From Nanobdellota archaeon (GTDB lineage: Archaea > Nanobdellota > Nanobdellia > Pacearchaeales > GW2011-AR1): 14,564 nt of DNA. Below, piece by piece: positions 1 through 6,787 of the stretch. Position 1 is the stretch's first letter. Every line of letters begins with the position of its first letter. The stretch is taken from assembly GCA_022709585.1 (NCBI GenBank), contig JAKLIN010000017.1, forward strand, positions 1-14,564, read 5' to 3'. The translations under genes and the position numbers were made by a program. The notes beneath the pieces were generated by a model. It worked only from the letters and a program-made list of their open reading frames with translations. It searched no databases and was not told where the DNA came from.

Positions 1-109
1 TTACGCAAGTTCCTCTTGCCATGAAAGTTCCTCGGGTTGTCTTTTCAATTTTCAAATCTTTCATTTCTCTTGCCTCTTTACACTTCATACATCTTCCTTC
101 AAGTTTCAT
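1..109 (-). CDS. Small zinc-ribbon protein, DUF5679-like (partial, 3' end outside window)
   Basis: This gene was read by hand from the reverse complement. The ATG is at 109-107, the frame stays open to the left edge, and 36 residues are visible. They begin MKLEGRCMKCKEAREMKD, contain one C-x2-C knuckle, and end ARGTCV just where a second knuckle would start. This matches the pattern of short archaeal/bacterial DUF5679 proteins (about 45-60 residues, two CxxC pairs binding one zinc). The molecular role of that family is unknown to me. A strong Shine-Dalgarno AGGAGGT lies 4 nt upstream (120-114). The gene follows aIF2 beta by about 70 nt on the same strand and is probably cotranscribed with it. 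The family call rests on pattern memory from a partial sequence. Confidence 0.7.
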   Translation of the reverse strand, partial: MKLEGRCMKCKEAREMKDLKIEKTTRGTFMARGTCV

Positions 110-113
110 TTTT

Positions 114-120
114 ACCTCCT
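114..120 (-). promoter_or_regulatory. Shine-Dalgarno of the DUF5679-like gene
   Basis: AGGAGGT on the minus strand lies 4 nt before the ATG. It is one of the clearest ribosome-binding sites in the window and contrasts with the leaderless-type starts of the upstream genes. That fits an internal operon gene, translated from an mRNA that begins at aIF2 beta. Confidence 0.75.
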
Positions 121-179
121 ATTTGATTTATGTCTCAATATCTTTGGATATTTAGTATTTTATTTAATTTGCAGGGTTT

Positions 180-587
180 TTATACTTTCGTTACAGGGTG
201 TCTTGCACCGCAAGCCAAGCAATTAATGAATGTTAATCTGTCTTCTTTAACTAATTCTGTATCTGGTTTTTTGCATTCTTTGCACAAAACATAATCTTTT
301 ACATACTCTTCAATTTTCTGATTGATTCTTAAAATCGGAATTTTGATATTCATCGAAAGCCTGTCCCCTTCTTTTTGCCCTGAAGCTGCAAGCTCTTTAA
401 GCAAAAACTTTTGAAAATGCTCGGGCTGTCTTCTTAAATGAGATGCAATCTGCATAAAGTTTGTAAGAATTGTTTTTTTACCTTCAGAAAAAACTTCAGC
501 TTTTGGAATTTCAAATCTTTCTCCAGATGTTTCAGCTTTTTTAACTTTAGAATAAGCTTCTTCAAGCAACTCTTCGTAATTAGTCAT
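180..587 (-). CDS. eif2b: Translation initiation factor aIF2 subunit beta
   Basis: The protein is 135 residues, the normal size for archaeal aIF2 beta. This subunit of the heterotrimeric aIF2 helps deliver initiator Met-tRNA to the small ribosomal subunit. An N-terminal helix (MTNYEELLEEAY) leads into the central alpha-beta domain, with family motifs such as TNF near residues 42-44 and LRRQPEH at 51-57. A C-terminal zinc ribbon follows, with C102-x2-C105 and C123-x2-C126. I chose the ATG at 587 over an in-frame TTG at 608. It starts at the conserved helix, and a TATA-like TTATAAAT (608-615) sits 20 nt upstream, which would place transcription start at this ATG. The RPA32-like gene lies upstream and the DUF5679-like gene downstream. 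Confidence 0.95.
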   Translation of the reverse strand: MTNYEELLEEAYSKVKKAETSGERFEIPKAEVFSEGKKTILTNFMQIASHLRRQPEHFQKFLLKELAASGQKEGDRLSMNIKIPILRINQKIEEYVKDYVLCKECKKPDTELVKEDRLTFINCLACGARHPVTKV

Positions 588-607
588 GAAAATTAGAAAA
601 GATATCA

Positions 608-615
608 ATTTATAA
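608..615 (-). promoter_or_regulatory. TATA box of aIF2 beta (leaderless type)
   Basis: TTATAAAT on the minus strand ends 20 nt before the aIF2 beta ATG. Archaeal transcription starts about 25 bp downstream of the box centre, which here falls on the ATG. No Shine-Dalgarno is visible. Confidence 0.6.
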
Positions 616-665
616 GGGTTTTGAATAGAAAAAATTTGTATTTATTCCGATATTTACCTTAGTAT

Positions 666-1292
666 TTATCCTAACCATCTAACTTTTCCCGGGCGAGGCT
701 CAAAAATTATTCCTTCTTCTAAAAGTCTTTGAATCTCTTGATTGATTAAATCTGTGGAAATATCTCTGTGATTCATAATAATTGTGTCAATGTAAACTCC
801 TCCGTCATCTTCAGAATTTTTTATTGAATCAAGAATTTGGTCTCTTATTGCTTTAATTTGTTCTCTGTCTCCGCTTGTAACCGGAGCTTTTTGATTTCCT
901 TCAAGTTCGAATTTTCTTACAAGAAGATAAGCAGGCTCTGTTAATTTAACAATTTCTGGAGAGATATAAGTTTCATTGTTGAAATACCTTAAAACCCCGA
1001 TGATGACAACAGTTTGCCCTTGGCTTAAATTTTCTAATTTTTGAACATCATCTCCAAATGACTTAAGTTTTATTTGCCCTGAACCATCATCAACAGTGAT
1101 AAAAGAATATTTTTTTTCGCCAGAGCTGTCATATTTGTCTACAATATTTCCAACAACATTAACTCTTACAATTCTTTTATCCCCTAATTCAAGAAACAAG
1201 AATTTTTCATTTTCTGTGCGGGGTTTTCCTAAAAGCAAATCTCCGATTCTGAATTTATATGCAATGTTTCTTTTGAATTGTTCATCTGCCAT
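666..1292 (-). CDS. RPA32-like single-strand DNA-binding protein (OB fold plus winged helix)
   Basis: The protein has 208 residues from the ATG at 1292. An OB-fold spans roughly residues 15-125, with the typical strand pattern RIVRVNVVGNIVDKY, then YSFITVDDGSGQIKLKSF, then VVIIGVLRYFNNETYISPEIV. After a short linker, the C-terminal 60 residues look like a winged helix ending GIIFEPRPGKVRWLG. This is the architecture of the RPA2/RPA32 subunit of archaeal/eukaryotic replication protein A. It is expected to coat single-stranded DNA in replication and repair, usually with other RPA subunits, which are not in the window. An in-frame GTG at 1313 would add seven polar residues. I prefer the ATG because it starts nearer the fold and has an AT-rich TATA-like stretch about 23 nt upstream. 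The gene lies 64 nt downstream of MCM. Confidence 0.85.
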   Translation of the reverse strand: MADEQFKRNIAYKFRIGDLLLGKPRTENEKFLFLELGDKRIVRVNVVGNIVDKYDSSGEKKYSFITVDDGSGQIKLKSFGDDVQKLENLSQGQTVVIIGVLRYFNNETYISPEIVKLTEPAYLLVRKFELEGNQKAPVTSGDREQIKAIRDQILDSIKNSEDDGGVYIDTIIMNHRDISTDLINQEIQRLLEEGIIFEPRPGKVRWLG

Positions 1293-1356
1293 GTTAGTTT
1301 TTGTTGATTTCACCCTTTTTATTTATTTGTTTACTCTTTTTGGTTAAAAAGTAAGA

Positions 1357-3387
1357 TTATTTCATTCTTTGAACATATCCATTTTTTGGACGGAAGATAA
1401 TGCTGTTCTTTTCAAGTTCAGTTAGTGCGTCTTCAATTTCAGATTTGCTTAATTTTCCTTCCATTGCTTTTTCAATTTCTTCAACAGGAATAAGCTGTCC
1501 GATTTCATCTTCAAGTTTGTCAATTAAATCCCTGACAACAAATATTTTATTCCTTTGAGAAGAAGTTATTCTGCTGCTTATTCTGTCAATATCGAAAGTG
1601 TTTGATTCAGGGTCTCTTCCAACCTGCATTAAATAATATTTCATTAATCCAATTGCTTTTTCTGTGTCTTCTTTTCCTGCAACAGGGCTTAATCTTAATT
1701 TTGCAGCAGCTTCTGTCATTCTAATAAGTGCTTCAAGCTGTCTTGCAGAAATTGGAATGCTTCTTGTAGGGTCATCTCCCGAGACAGGTGCATTTCTTAA
1801 ATCAACATAAAATTTTTCAATTTCTTTTTTTGCTTCTTTGTTTAATTTTGGCTTGACTCTTTGTTTAGCATATGCAATGTATTTTCTTAATAACTCTCTG
1901 GGAATTAAAGCTCCCATCGAGTCTTCATCTCTTGTGTGTTCATCTAAAACATGTGCTGCAATTTTTCTGTCTTTTTCTTTGTCAGGCAAATCTCTTAATG
2001 GGAAAATAATGTCAAATCTGTTAATTAATGTTGGAGGCAAATCAATTTGTTGTGGAACAGGCTGATAAGGGTCGAATCTACCGAATTTAGGGTTTGCTGC
2101 TGCAAGAACAGATGTTTCACTACGCAATGTTGCCTGAACATTTGCTTTGGAAATTGTGATTGTTTGCTGCTCCATAGCTTCGTGCATGGCAGATCTATCT
2201 TGAGGATCCATTTTTTCCAATTCATCAATACAAACAATACCTTTATTTGCCAAAACCATTGCCCCTGCTTCCAAACTCCAACCTCTCAAATATTCATCTC
2301 TAACAACCGTTGCTGTAAGTCCTGCACCAGATGCACTTTTACCTACAACATATCTTCCTTTTGGAGAAATGTCTGCAATGAAATTAAGTGTAACAGATTT
2401 CGCAACTCCGGGATCACCGATAAGCAAAATGTGAATGTCTCCTCTTTTCTTTTGTCCATCAGGATAAACTTTTCTTACTCCGCTAAACAATTGCAAAATC
2501 AAAGCTTTCTTTATCTCTTGATAACCCCAAACACCTGGAACAATGCTTCTGGAAAGTGTTTCAAAAATTTCAGGGTCTTGCGATAGTTCAATAATTTGCC
2601 TTTCATCTTCTTCAGAGATATCCAAATCTTCAAATGTTTCTTCTAAAGGAATAATATTATTTGCTTCAAGCGCAAGTTCAAATCTTGTTTGAATTCCTCC
2701 GCTTTGCAATGGGACAGGAACTTCTTTTAAAATTCCAATTGCGCGAATCCTGCTTCCTGGTGTAGTTTTCTCTTCCATTCTTGGCTCAACTAAATCTTCT
2801 TTAACAAAAATGTTTAATCTTTTTGGCTGCTCTCCTCCTGAAAGAGATTCAGGCGCTTCTTCTATTACTAGTCTTTGAGTATCAACCATTTCTTTGGAAA
2901 CAAGAGTAAATCCGCCTCTTCTTCCGCAAGAACATCTTGTTGGCTCACGGAATTTTTTTTCTAATTGCATAACTGAAATAATTGTTCCACAACTAGGGCA
3001 TTCAAATTTAGCATTGATTACTTGCGGACGAACATCAGAAGCCTGACGAATAATCCCTTCAATAACTAAAAGTTGGTCAAGATGCTTGGAACGCAAGTCT
3101 CTAACTTTAACTTGATGAGTTTCTGGAAGATTTGCAAGCCTTACTCTGGGTTTTTTTACAAGTCCGGATTCTTCAATTGCAGTTTCAATAAGCTCAAATG
3201 TTTCTTCTGGCTTAGCTAAAACTTCTTCAGAAAGCGTGTTTGAGAACTCCATAAGCTTCATGAAGTCTATTACAATCACATTGTTTCCTTTTTTCAGGGT
3301 TTCTCCAACTTCTTTTTTATAAAAATTAAAGAAATTCTTTGATTCAATCAGAAGTTCTTCTTTTCTAGAATTATCTTTGTCCGGCAT
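1357..3387 (-). CDS. mcm: Replicative DNA helicase MCM
   Basis: This is a full-length archaeal MCM of 676 residues, the homohexameric 3'-5' helicase of the replisome. The N-terminal domain carries a zinc knuckle, C130-x2-C133 and C152-x-C154. The AAA+ core has Walker A GDPGVAKS (324-331), Walker B IVCIDELEK (384-392), sensor 1 AANPK (430-434) and the arginine finger LINRFD with R457. The presensor-1 region GRYVVGKSASGAGLTATV is well conserved. The C-terminal 70 residues form a winged helix (EIGQLIPVEEIEKAM onward). All catalytic motifs are present, and I see no intein or frameshift. The ATG start is supported by a TATA box 21 nt upstream. It heads the replication/translation run on this strand and is divergent from the coiled-coil gene at 3540. 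Confidence 0.97.
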   Translation of the reverse strand: MPDKDNSRKEELLIESKNFFNFYKKEVGETLKKGNNVIVIDFMKLMEFSNTLSEEVLAKPEETFELIETAIEESGLVKKPRVRLANLPETHQVKVRDLRSKHLDQLLVIEGIIRQASDVRPQVINAKFECPSCGTIISVMQLEKKFREPTRCSCGRRGGFTLVSKEMVDTQRLVIEEAPESLSGGEQPKRLNIFVKEDLVEPRMEEKTTPGSRIRAIGILKEVPVPLQSGGIQTRFELALEANNIIPLEETFEDLDISEEDERQIIELSQDPEIFETLSRSIVPGVWGYQEIKKALILQLFSGVRKVYPDGQKKRGDIHILLIGDPGVAKSVTLNFIADISPKGRYVVGKSASGAGLTATVVRDEYLRGWSLEAGAMVLANKGIVCIDELEKMDPQDRSAMHEAMEQQTITISKANVQATLRSETSVLAAANPKFGRFDPYQPVPQQIDLPPTLINRFDIIFPLRDLPDKEKDRKIAAHVLDEHTRDEDSMGALIPRELLRKYIAYAKQRVKPKLNKEAKKEIEKFYVDLRNAPVSGDDPTRSIPISARQLEALIRMTEAAAKLRLSPVAGKEDTEKAIGLMKYYLMQVGRDPESNTFDIDRISSRITSSQRNKIFVVRDLIDKLEDEIGQLIPVEEIEKAMEGKLSKSEIEDALTELEKNSIIFRPKNGYVQRMK

Positions 3388-3408
3388 ATTTTTATGATAT
3401 TTAAGCGA

Positions 3409-3416
3409 TTTTTATA
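3409..3416 (-). promoter_or_regulatory. TATA box of MCM (leaderless type)
   Basis: TATAAAAA on the minus strand ends 21 nt before the MCM ATG, predicting a transcript that starts at or next to the start codon. No Shine-Dalgarno is visible. The 152-nt region 3388-3539 is a divergent promoter region shared with the gene at 3540. The rest of it is AT-rich, with nothing else recognisable. Confidence 0.6.
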
Positions 3417-3504
3417 GTTTGTTGTATTCTGAATCCCTAGCATTAGATAAGTTGTTTTTTTAGATTGCATTTTAGATTACATATTTCTTTTTAAAGAGAA
3501 AGCC

Positions 3505-3512
3505 TTTAAAAT
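3505..3512 (+). promoter_or_regulatory. Candidate TATA box of the coiled-coil gene
   Basis: TTTAAAAT lies 27 nt before the ATG at 3540. The spacing is longer than the 20-21 nt seen at the leaderless genes, so it would give a leader of only a few nucleotides. AT-rich surroundings make this a weak call. Confidence 0.35.
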
Positions 3513-3539
3513 TGTTAAAGAAAGTTCTGATAAGCTAAA

Positions 3540-4082
3540 ATGAATCCAGAAAGAAAAATTGCTAATATTGAAGAGGATAAAGAAAAAGAGATTAAAGATT
3601 ACATTGACAGAAAAATTGAAGCTGAATTCAGTGTAATTGATAGAAAACTTAAGAATTCATTTCAGGCAATAAAGCAGGACTTGTATTCTTTGAAATACGC
3701 TTCTGGTTTGGGAATTGGGGGAAAAAGCAAGGAAATTCAAGAAGTTTTTGATGAGAAGATTTCAAATTTAAAGCGAGAACTTGAGGAAAAAGTTGAAGAA
3801 TTGAAAAAAATTGAGATTAAATCTAAGATTCCCACAAAAAATAAAGTTGTATCTAAAAAAGATTCTAAACGGAAAACAGCATTAAAGTCTAAGAAAAAGG
3901 ACTTTTCAAAGAAATCCAAAAAACCAAAAATCTCAAAATCTTCAAAAGAACTTTCTAGAGTTTATGAAATGATGCAAAAGCAGTTGGAAAACCGAATGAG
4001 TGATTTGAAAACAAAAGAATCTTTGCTTTCTAAACAAGAAAAGAAATTAGATTCTGAGTTAAATAAGAAAAATTCATTTTAA
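3540..4082 (+). CDS. Lysine-rich coiled-coil protein of unknown function
   Basis: I do not recognise a family. The 180 residues contain a long charged helix (about 8-52), a glycine hinge (ASGLGIGGKS, 54-63), a second coiled-coil helix (64-95), and a very basic Lys/Ser-rich stretch (94-135, with runs such as KSKKKDFSKKSKKPK). A third charged helix reaches nearly to the C-terminus. There is no signal peptide or membrane segment, so it is probably cytoplasmic. The basic middle looks suited to binding nucleic acid, as histone-H1-like or nucleoid proteins do, but that is inference from composition. It is divergent from MCM and 50 nt upstream of the RelA/SpoT homolog, which has its own promoter. 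The start is the first ATG of the frame. Confidence 0.8.
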   Translation: MNPERKIANIEEDKEKEIKDYIDRKIEAEFSVIDRKLKNSFQAIKQDLYSLKYASGLGIGGKSKEIQEVFDEKISNLKRELEEKVEELKKIEIKSKIPTKNKVVSKKDSKRKTALKSKKKDFSKKSKKPKISKSSKELSRVYEMMQKQLENRMSDLKTKESLLSKQEKKLDSELNKKNSF

Positions 4083-4104
4083 CTCGCGAGGGTTAACAAA
4101 TATC

Positions 4105-4112
4105 TTTTAAAA
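4105..4112 (+). promoter_or_regulatory. TATA box of the RelA/SpoT homolog (leaderless type)
   Basis: TTTTAAAA ends 20 nt before the ATG at 4133, the same geometry as at aIF2 beta and MCM. It suggests that the gene is transcribed on its own and not only by read-through from the coiled-coil gene. Confidence 0.6.
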
Positions 4113-4132
4113 CCCCTTATCTTAGTAAAAAT

Positions 4133-6040
4133 ATGGTTTCTAATTGGACTCAATTTGCTGGACTTTGCAGAAAACAAGAATATTCCAAGAAGGATATAGA
4201 CTTATTCAGAAAAGCTAAAGAATTTGCTGAAAAGAGACTTAAAGAGACAAAAAGACTTTCTGGTGAAAATCAGATTGATCATAATATTGAGGTTGGAAGA
4301 ATTTTAGTTGAGAACAAGCTTTTTGCAGAAGTTGTAATCGCAGGAATTTTGTCTAAAATTGAAGAGCATGCTAAATATGAAGAAGTAGAAAAAGAATTTG
4401 GAAAAGAAATCGCAGATTTGGTTTTTGCTCAAGAATCTATAAGCGAGATTGAAAAAAAGAACAAGTTCACTCAAGGAGAAGTTTTGAGGAAGATTCTCCT
4501 TCTAACTTTTTCAGATATGAGAATTATTTTCATTAAACTTGCATCTAAACTGGACAATCTTCGCACAGTAAATGTTTTGCCCAAAGATCAAAAAGAAAAA
4601 GTCATAAAAGAGGTTTTTGAAGTTTATGCGCCTCTTGCAGGAAGACTTGGACTGGAAAAAATAAAACGAGGATTGGAAGACCGAGCTTTAAAAGAAACAG
4701 AGCCAGAAGAATACAAAAGAATTGAAGAATTCATTAGCAAATTCAAGCCTCAAAGGGAAAATTTCATTGGAAAGGCAATAAAAGAAATTTCAAGAAATAT
4801 TAAAGACAAAGTTCCAGAGTTTCATATAAAAGGAAGAGAAAAAAGCATTTACAGCATCTACAAAAAAACATTAGACAAAGGAAGATGCTTAGAAGAACAG
4901 AGAGACTTTTTTGGAATCAGAGTTATTGTAAATACAAAAGAAGAATGTTACACTGTTCTTGGAATTCTTTTGGAAAAATATGAATCTTTGGATGGAACAT
5001 TTAAAGATTACATTAGAAATCCAAAGGTTAATGGATACCAATCGCTTCATGTGACTTTGAAATTTCAAGATAAGATGCTTGAGGTTCAAGTTAGAACCAA
5101 AGAAATGAATGAAGATGCAGAAGAAGGAGTTGCTGCTCACTGGTCTTACAAACAAACTGCCACCGACTCGGATTTTGAAAGGAAGATTGGCTGGTTGAAA
5201 TCTGTTATTGACTTGCAACTTAATAAGAAAGATGAAGAAGTCTTGAAAACAATCAAAGTTGATTTATTCGGAGAAAGAATTTACTGTTATACTCCAAAAG
5301 GGGACTTGATTAGTCTGCCTAAAGATTCCACTGTTTTGGATTTTGCTTATCAAGTTCATGATGATTTGGGAAATAGGGCTGTCGCAGGAAGAATAAATAA
5401 TAAATTCTCTTCACTTAAAACCAAGCTTGTTCAGGGAGACATTGTCGAAATTATTGTAAATAAAAATCAAAGGCCAAGAAGAGAATGGTTGAATTTTGTT
5501 GTTTCCAGAAAAGCTATTGACACAATCAGAAAAGAAATTAAGAAATATGAAAATTTAGGGGTTTCTCCAAGAATTTACATCAAAAAGCAAGAAAAAGAAA
5601 AATGTGATCCGTTAGTTTATTCTGAAGATTTTCCAGATAGTGAATTAAGTTTTGCAAAATGTTGTTTTCCAATTCCAGATAGAGAACTTGTTGGCGTTGA
5701 GAAATCTTTCAAAAAAATTAGCGTTCATGACAAAGAGTGTACTAAACTTGGAGAAAGTGCTAAAAATTTAATTCCAATTTTCTGGAAAGACAAGCCTGAT
5801 TCCATTTTTATTGTAAACATTGAAACGCACGAGCGTTCAGGAGTTTTAGCTGAGCTTTTGAATATACTTGTAAGTGAAAAATTTGTCATTAAAGAAGCAA
5901 AAGCTAAGCTTGTTTGTCCGGGAACAATTCAGTCCATTTTCACTTTGTTCCCAAAAGATATAACTGCAATCAAGAGAGTTATTTCCAGAATTAGTAAAGT
6001 TGAAGGTTTCAAGAAGATTTATTTTGGAGATTCCAATTAA
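4133..6040 (+). CDS. RelA/SpoT homolog: full-length (p)ppGpp synthetase with degenerate hydrolase domain
   Basis: The 635 residues show the complete long-RSH order. An HD-type domain (about 25-180) is followed by the synthetase (about 230-345), TGS (about 375-442), a helical region, a zinc-finger segment (SFAKCCFPIP, C510-C511, with H532 and C536) and an ACT domain (about 557-632). The synthetase has the G-loop region KGREKSIYSIYKK, D258 in RDFFGIRVIV, NGYQSLH with Y302, E317 in LEVQVRT, and MNEDAEEGVAAHWSYK. These match the GTP/ATP pyrophosphokinase site. In the hydrolase domain H50 remains. The HDxxED box reads SKIEEH (74-79), and the later KLADRLHN box reads KLASKLDN, losing its Asp at S138. 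Manganese-dependent (p)ppGpp hydrolysis is therefore probably absent. The RxKD/ExDD loop reads TFKD (289-292). Long RSHs are mainly bacterial and uncommon in archaea, so lateral acquisition is plausible. Synthesis activity is inferred. Confidence 0.93.
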   Translation: MVSNWTQFAGLCRKQEYSKKDIDLFRKAKEFAEKRLKETKRLSGENQIDHNIEVGRILVENKLFAEVVIAGILSKIEEHAKYEEVEKEFGKEIADLVFAQESISEIEKKNKFTQGEVLRKILLLTFSDMRIIFIKLASKLDNLRTVNVLPKDQKEKVIKEVFEVYAPLAGRLGLEKIKRGLEDRALKETEPEEYKRIEEFISKFKPQRENFIGKAIKEISRNIKDKVPEFHIKGREKSIYSIYKKTLDKGRCLEEQRDFFGIRVIVNTKEECYTVLGILLEKYESLDGTFKDYIRNPKVNGYQSLHVTLKFQDKMLEVQVRTKEMNEDAEEGVAAHWSYKQTATDSDFERKIGWLKSVIDLQLNKKDEEVLKTIKVDLFGERIYCYTPKGDLISLPKDSTVLDFAYQVHDDLGNRAVAGRINNKFSSLKTKLVQGDIVEIIVNKNQRPRREWLNFVVSRKAIDTIRKEIKKYENLGVSPRIYIKKQEKEKCDPLVYSEDFPDSELSFAKCCFPIPDRELVGVEKSFKKISVHDKECTKLGESAKNLIPIFWKDKPDSIFIVNIETHERSGVLAELLNILVSEKFVIKEAKAKLVCPGTIQSIFTLFPKDITAIKRVISRISKVEGFKKIYFGDSN

Positions 6041-6076
6041 CTCTAATTTTATCTTTTATTTTAGTTTAGAAATAGC

Positions 6077-6086
6077 TTTTTAAATC
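6077..6086 (+). promoter_or_regulatory. Candidate TATA box for tRNA-Ile
   Basis: TTTTTAAATC lies about 46 bp before the first base of the tRNA. Transcription would start near 6107 and leave a 5' leader of about 20 nt for RNase P to remove. The region between the RelA/SpoT stop and the tRNA is otherwise AT-rich without features. Confidence 0.4.
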
Positions 6087-6127
6087 GTTAATCTTTGAGT
6101 ATTTTATCAGCTTATTAGATAGTTGAT

Positions 6128-6262
6128 GAGCCTATAGCTCAGCCTGGTTAGAGCACCGCTCTTATATGATTGCAGTCCCTTAGGATTGTATCTCTCATGG
6201 ACTCAAAAGAACAGAGAATCTAAGAGAGGCGGGGGTCCACGGTTCAAATCCGTGTAGGCTCA
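6128..6262 (+). tRNA. tRNA-Ile, anticodon UAU, with a 60-nt intron
   Basis: The acceptor stem GAGCCTA/TAGGCTC has discriminator A73. The D arm is GCTC/GAGC with a GG-containing loop, the anticodon stem is CCGCT/GGCGG (one U.G pair at 31-39), the variable loop is GGGTC, and the T arm is CACGG-TTCAAAT-CCGTG. Removing 6167-6226 gives a 75-nt tRNA with loop CUUAUAA, so positions 34-36 (6163-6165) read UAU and decode AUA. The intron sits at the canonical 37/38 site. CCA is not encoded, and a short T run (6263-6267) follows. Most archaea read AUA with an agmatidine-modified CAU tRNA, so a UAU isoleucine tRNA is unusual. The splice site fixes the anticodon, and a different cut would break the perfect BHB pairing. 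Confidence 0.92.
6167..6226 (+). other. tRNA intron with canonical bulge-helix-bulge
   Basis: The central helix pairs CTTA (32-35, 6161-6164) with TAAG (6221-6224). The 5' three-base bulge is T36, A37, T6167, cut after A37. The 3' bulge is A6225, G6226, A6227, cut after G6226. The outer helix pairs GATT (6168-6171) with AATC (6217-6220). This is a textbook hBHBh' substrate for archaeal splicing endonuclease. The intron also holds an internal stem AGTCC (6174-6178) with GGACT (6199-6203). I see no open reading frame in it. Confidence 0.93.
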
Positions 6263-6311
6263 TTTTTAATCATAAAATAATTAAAGGATATTTTTTTATT
6301 AAATTCATAAA

Positions 6312-6686
6312 ATGAACTTAGATTTAATCCTTTTAAGTGAAGGTTTAATTTTTGTTATGTTATATCTTTACGTCTCTTTCGGGTTTATGACTCTTGGAAA
6401 AAAAGCAAGATTAACTTCTCCAGGATGGGCTTGGATACCTGGTTACGGTCCATTCATTATAGCTTTTAAAGCATCTAAAATGCACTGGTGGCCTTGGCTT
6501 TTGTTGATTGGAGTGGTGATACCTAAAGTTGGATTTGTAGCAGGAATAATTTTTACAATTTTCGCAACAATGTGGCAATGGAAACTTCTTGATTCAATAA
6601 AAAGACCTGGTTGGTGGGCGTTATTAGGTTTAATACCTGGTGTTTGGTTAATCATTCTTTGGCTGGTGATTTGGAAGAAAAAATAA
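6312..6686 (+). CDS. Tryptophan-rich small integral membrane protein (DUF5684-like)
   Basis: The protein is 124 residues with 12 tryptophans. I read hydrophobic segments at about 8-28, 61-88 (one or two spans) and 101-121, ending in a basic WKKK tail. Two PGW motifs (37-39 and 99-101) precede hydrophobic stretches, as in the DUF5684/DUF805-like group of small membrane proteins, whose function is unknown. I assign the similarity by pattern only. It lies between two tRNA genes on the same strand with no obvious partner. Upstream is an AT-rich stretch without a clear Shine-Dalgarno, so a leaderless start is possible. The start is the first ATG and is followed directly by the first membrane segment. 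Confidence 0.8.
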   Translation: MNLDLILLSEGLIFVMLYLYVSFGFMTLGKKARLTSPGWAWIPGYGPFIIAFKASKMHWWPWLLLIGVVIPKVGFVAGIIFTIFATMWQWKLLDSIKRPGWWALLGLIPGVWLIILWLVIWKKK

Positions 6687-6726
6687 ATTGAACTTATTGT
6701 CTCTCTTCATTTTATTTTTAGTTATC

Positions 6727-6734
6727 TTTAAAAA
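6727..6734 (+). promoter_or_regulatory. Candidate TATA box for tRNA-Glu
   Basis: TTTAAAAA lies about 57 bp upstream of the tRNA. A second option is CATATAAG at 6755-6762, about 30 bp upstream. The region is so AT-rich that neither can be preferred firmly. Confidence 0.3.
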
Positions 6735-6787
6735 GCTTTTTTAGCTTAATTTTTCATATAAGTTTAATTTAAATTTAAACTTAGAAT

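Noticed and set aside
588..608. TTG start seven residues before the aIF2 beta ATG
   Set aside because: The added residues are hydrophobic and absent from the family, and the TATA box places transcription start at the ATG at 587.
1293..1313. GTG start for the RPA32-like gene
   Set aside because: It adds only KSTKTN-type residues, has no spaced Shine-Dalgarno, and lacks a TATA-like stretch at the usual distance. It is kept as a possible alternative only.
2047..2586. Open frame of 179 codons on the plus strand, rich in Cys and Asn
   Set aside because: It is the antisense of the MCM AAA+ core, whose motifs are all intact. The composition is that of a shadow frame.
4889..5218. Minus-strand frame within the RelA/SpoT gene
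   Set aside because: It overlaps the conserved synthetase domain and has no promoter or protein-like pattern.
6128..6262. Reading the tRNA as bacterial or intronless with another anticodon
   Set aside because: Without intron removal the anticodon arm does not close. The BHB pairing is complete only for UAU.
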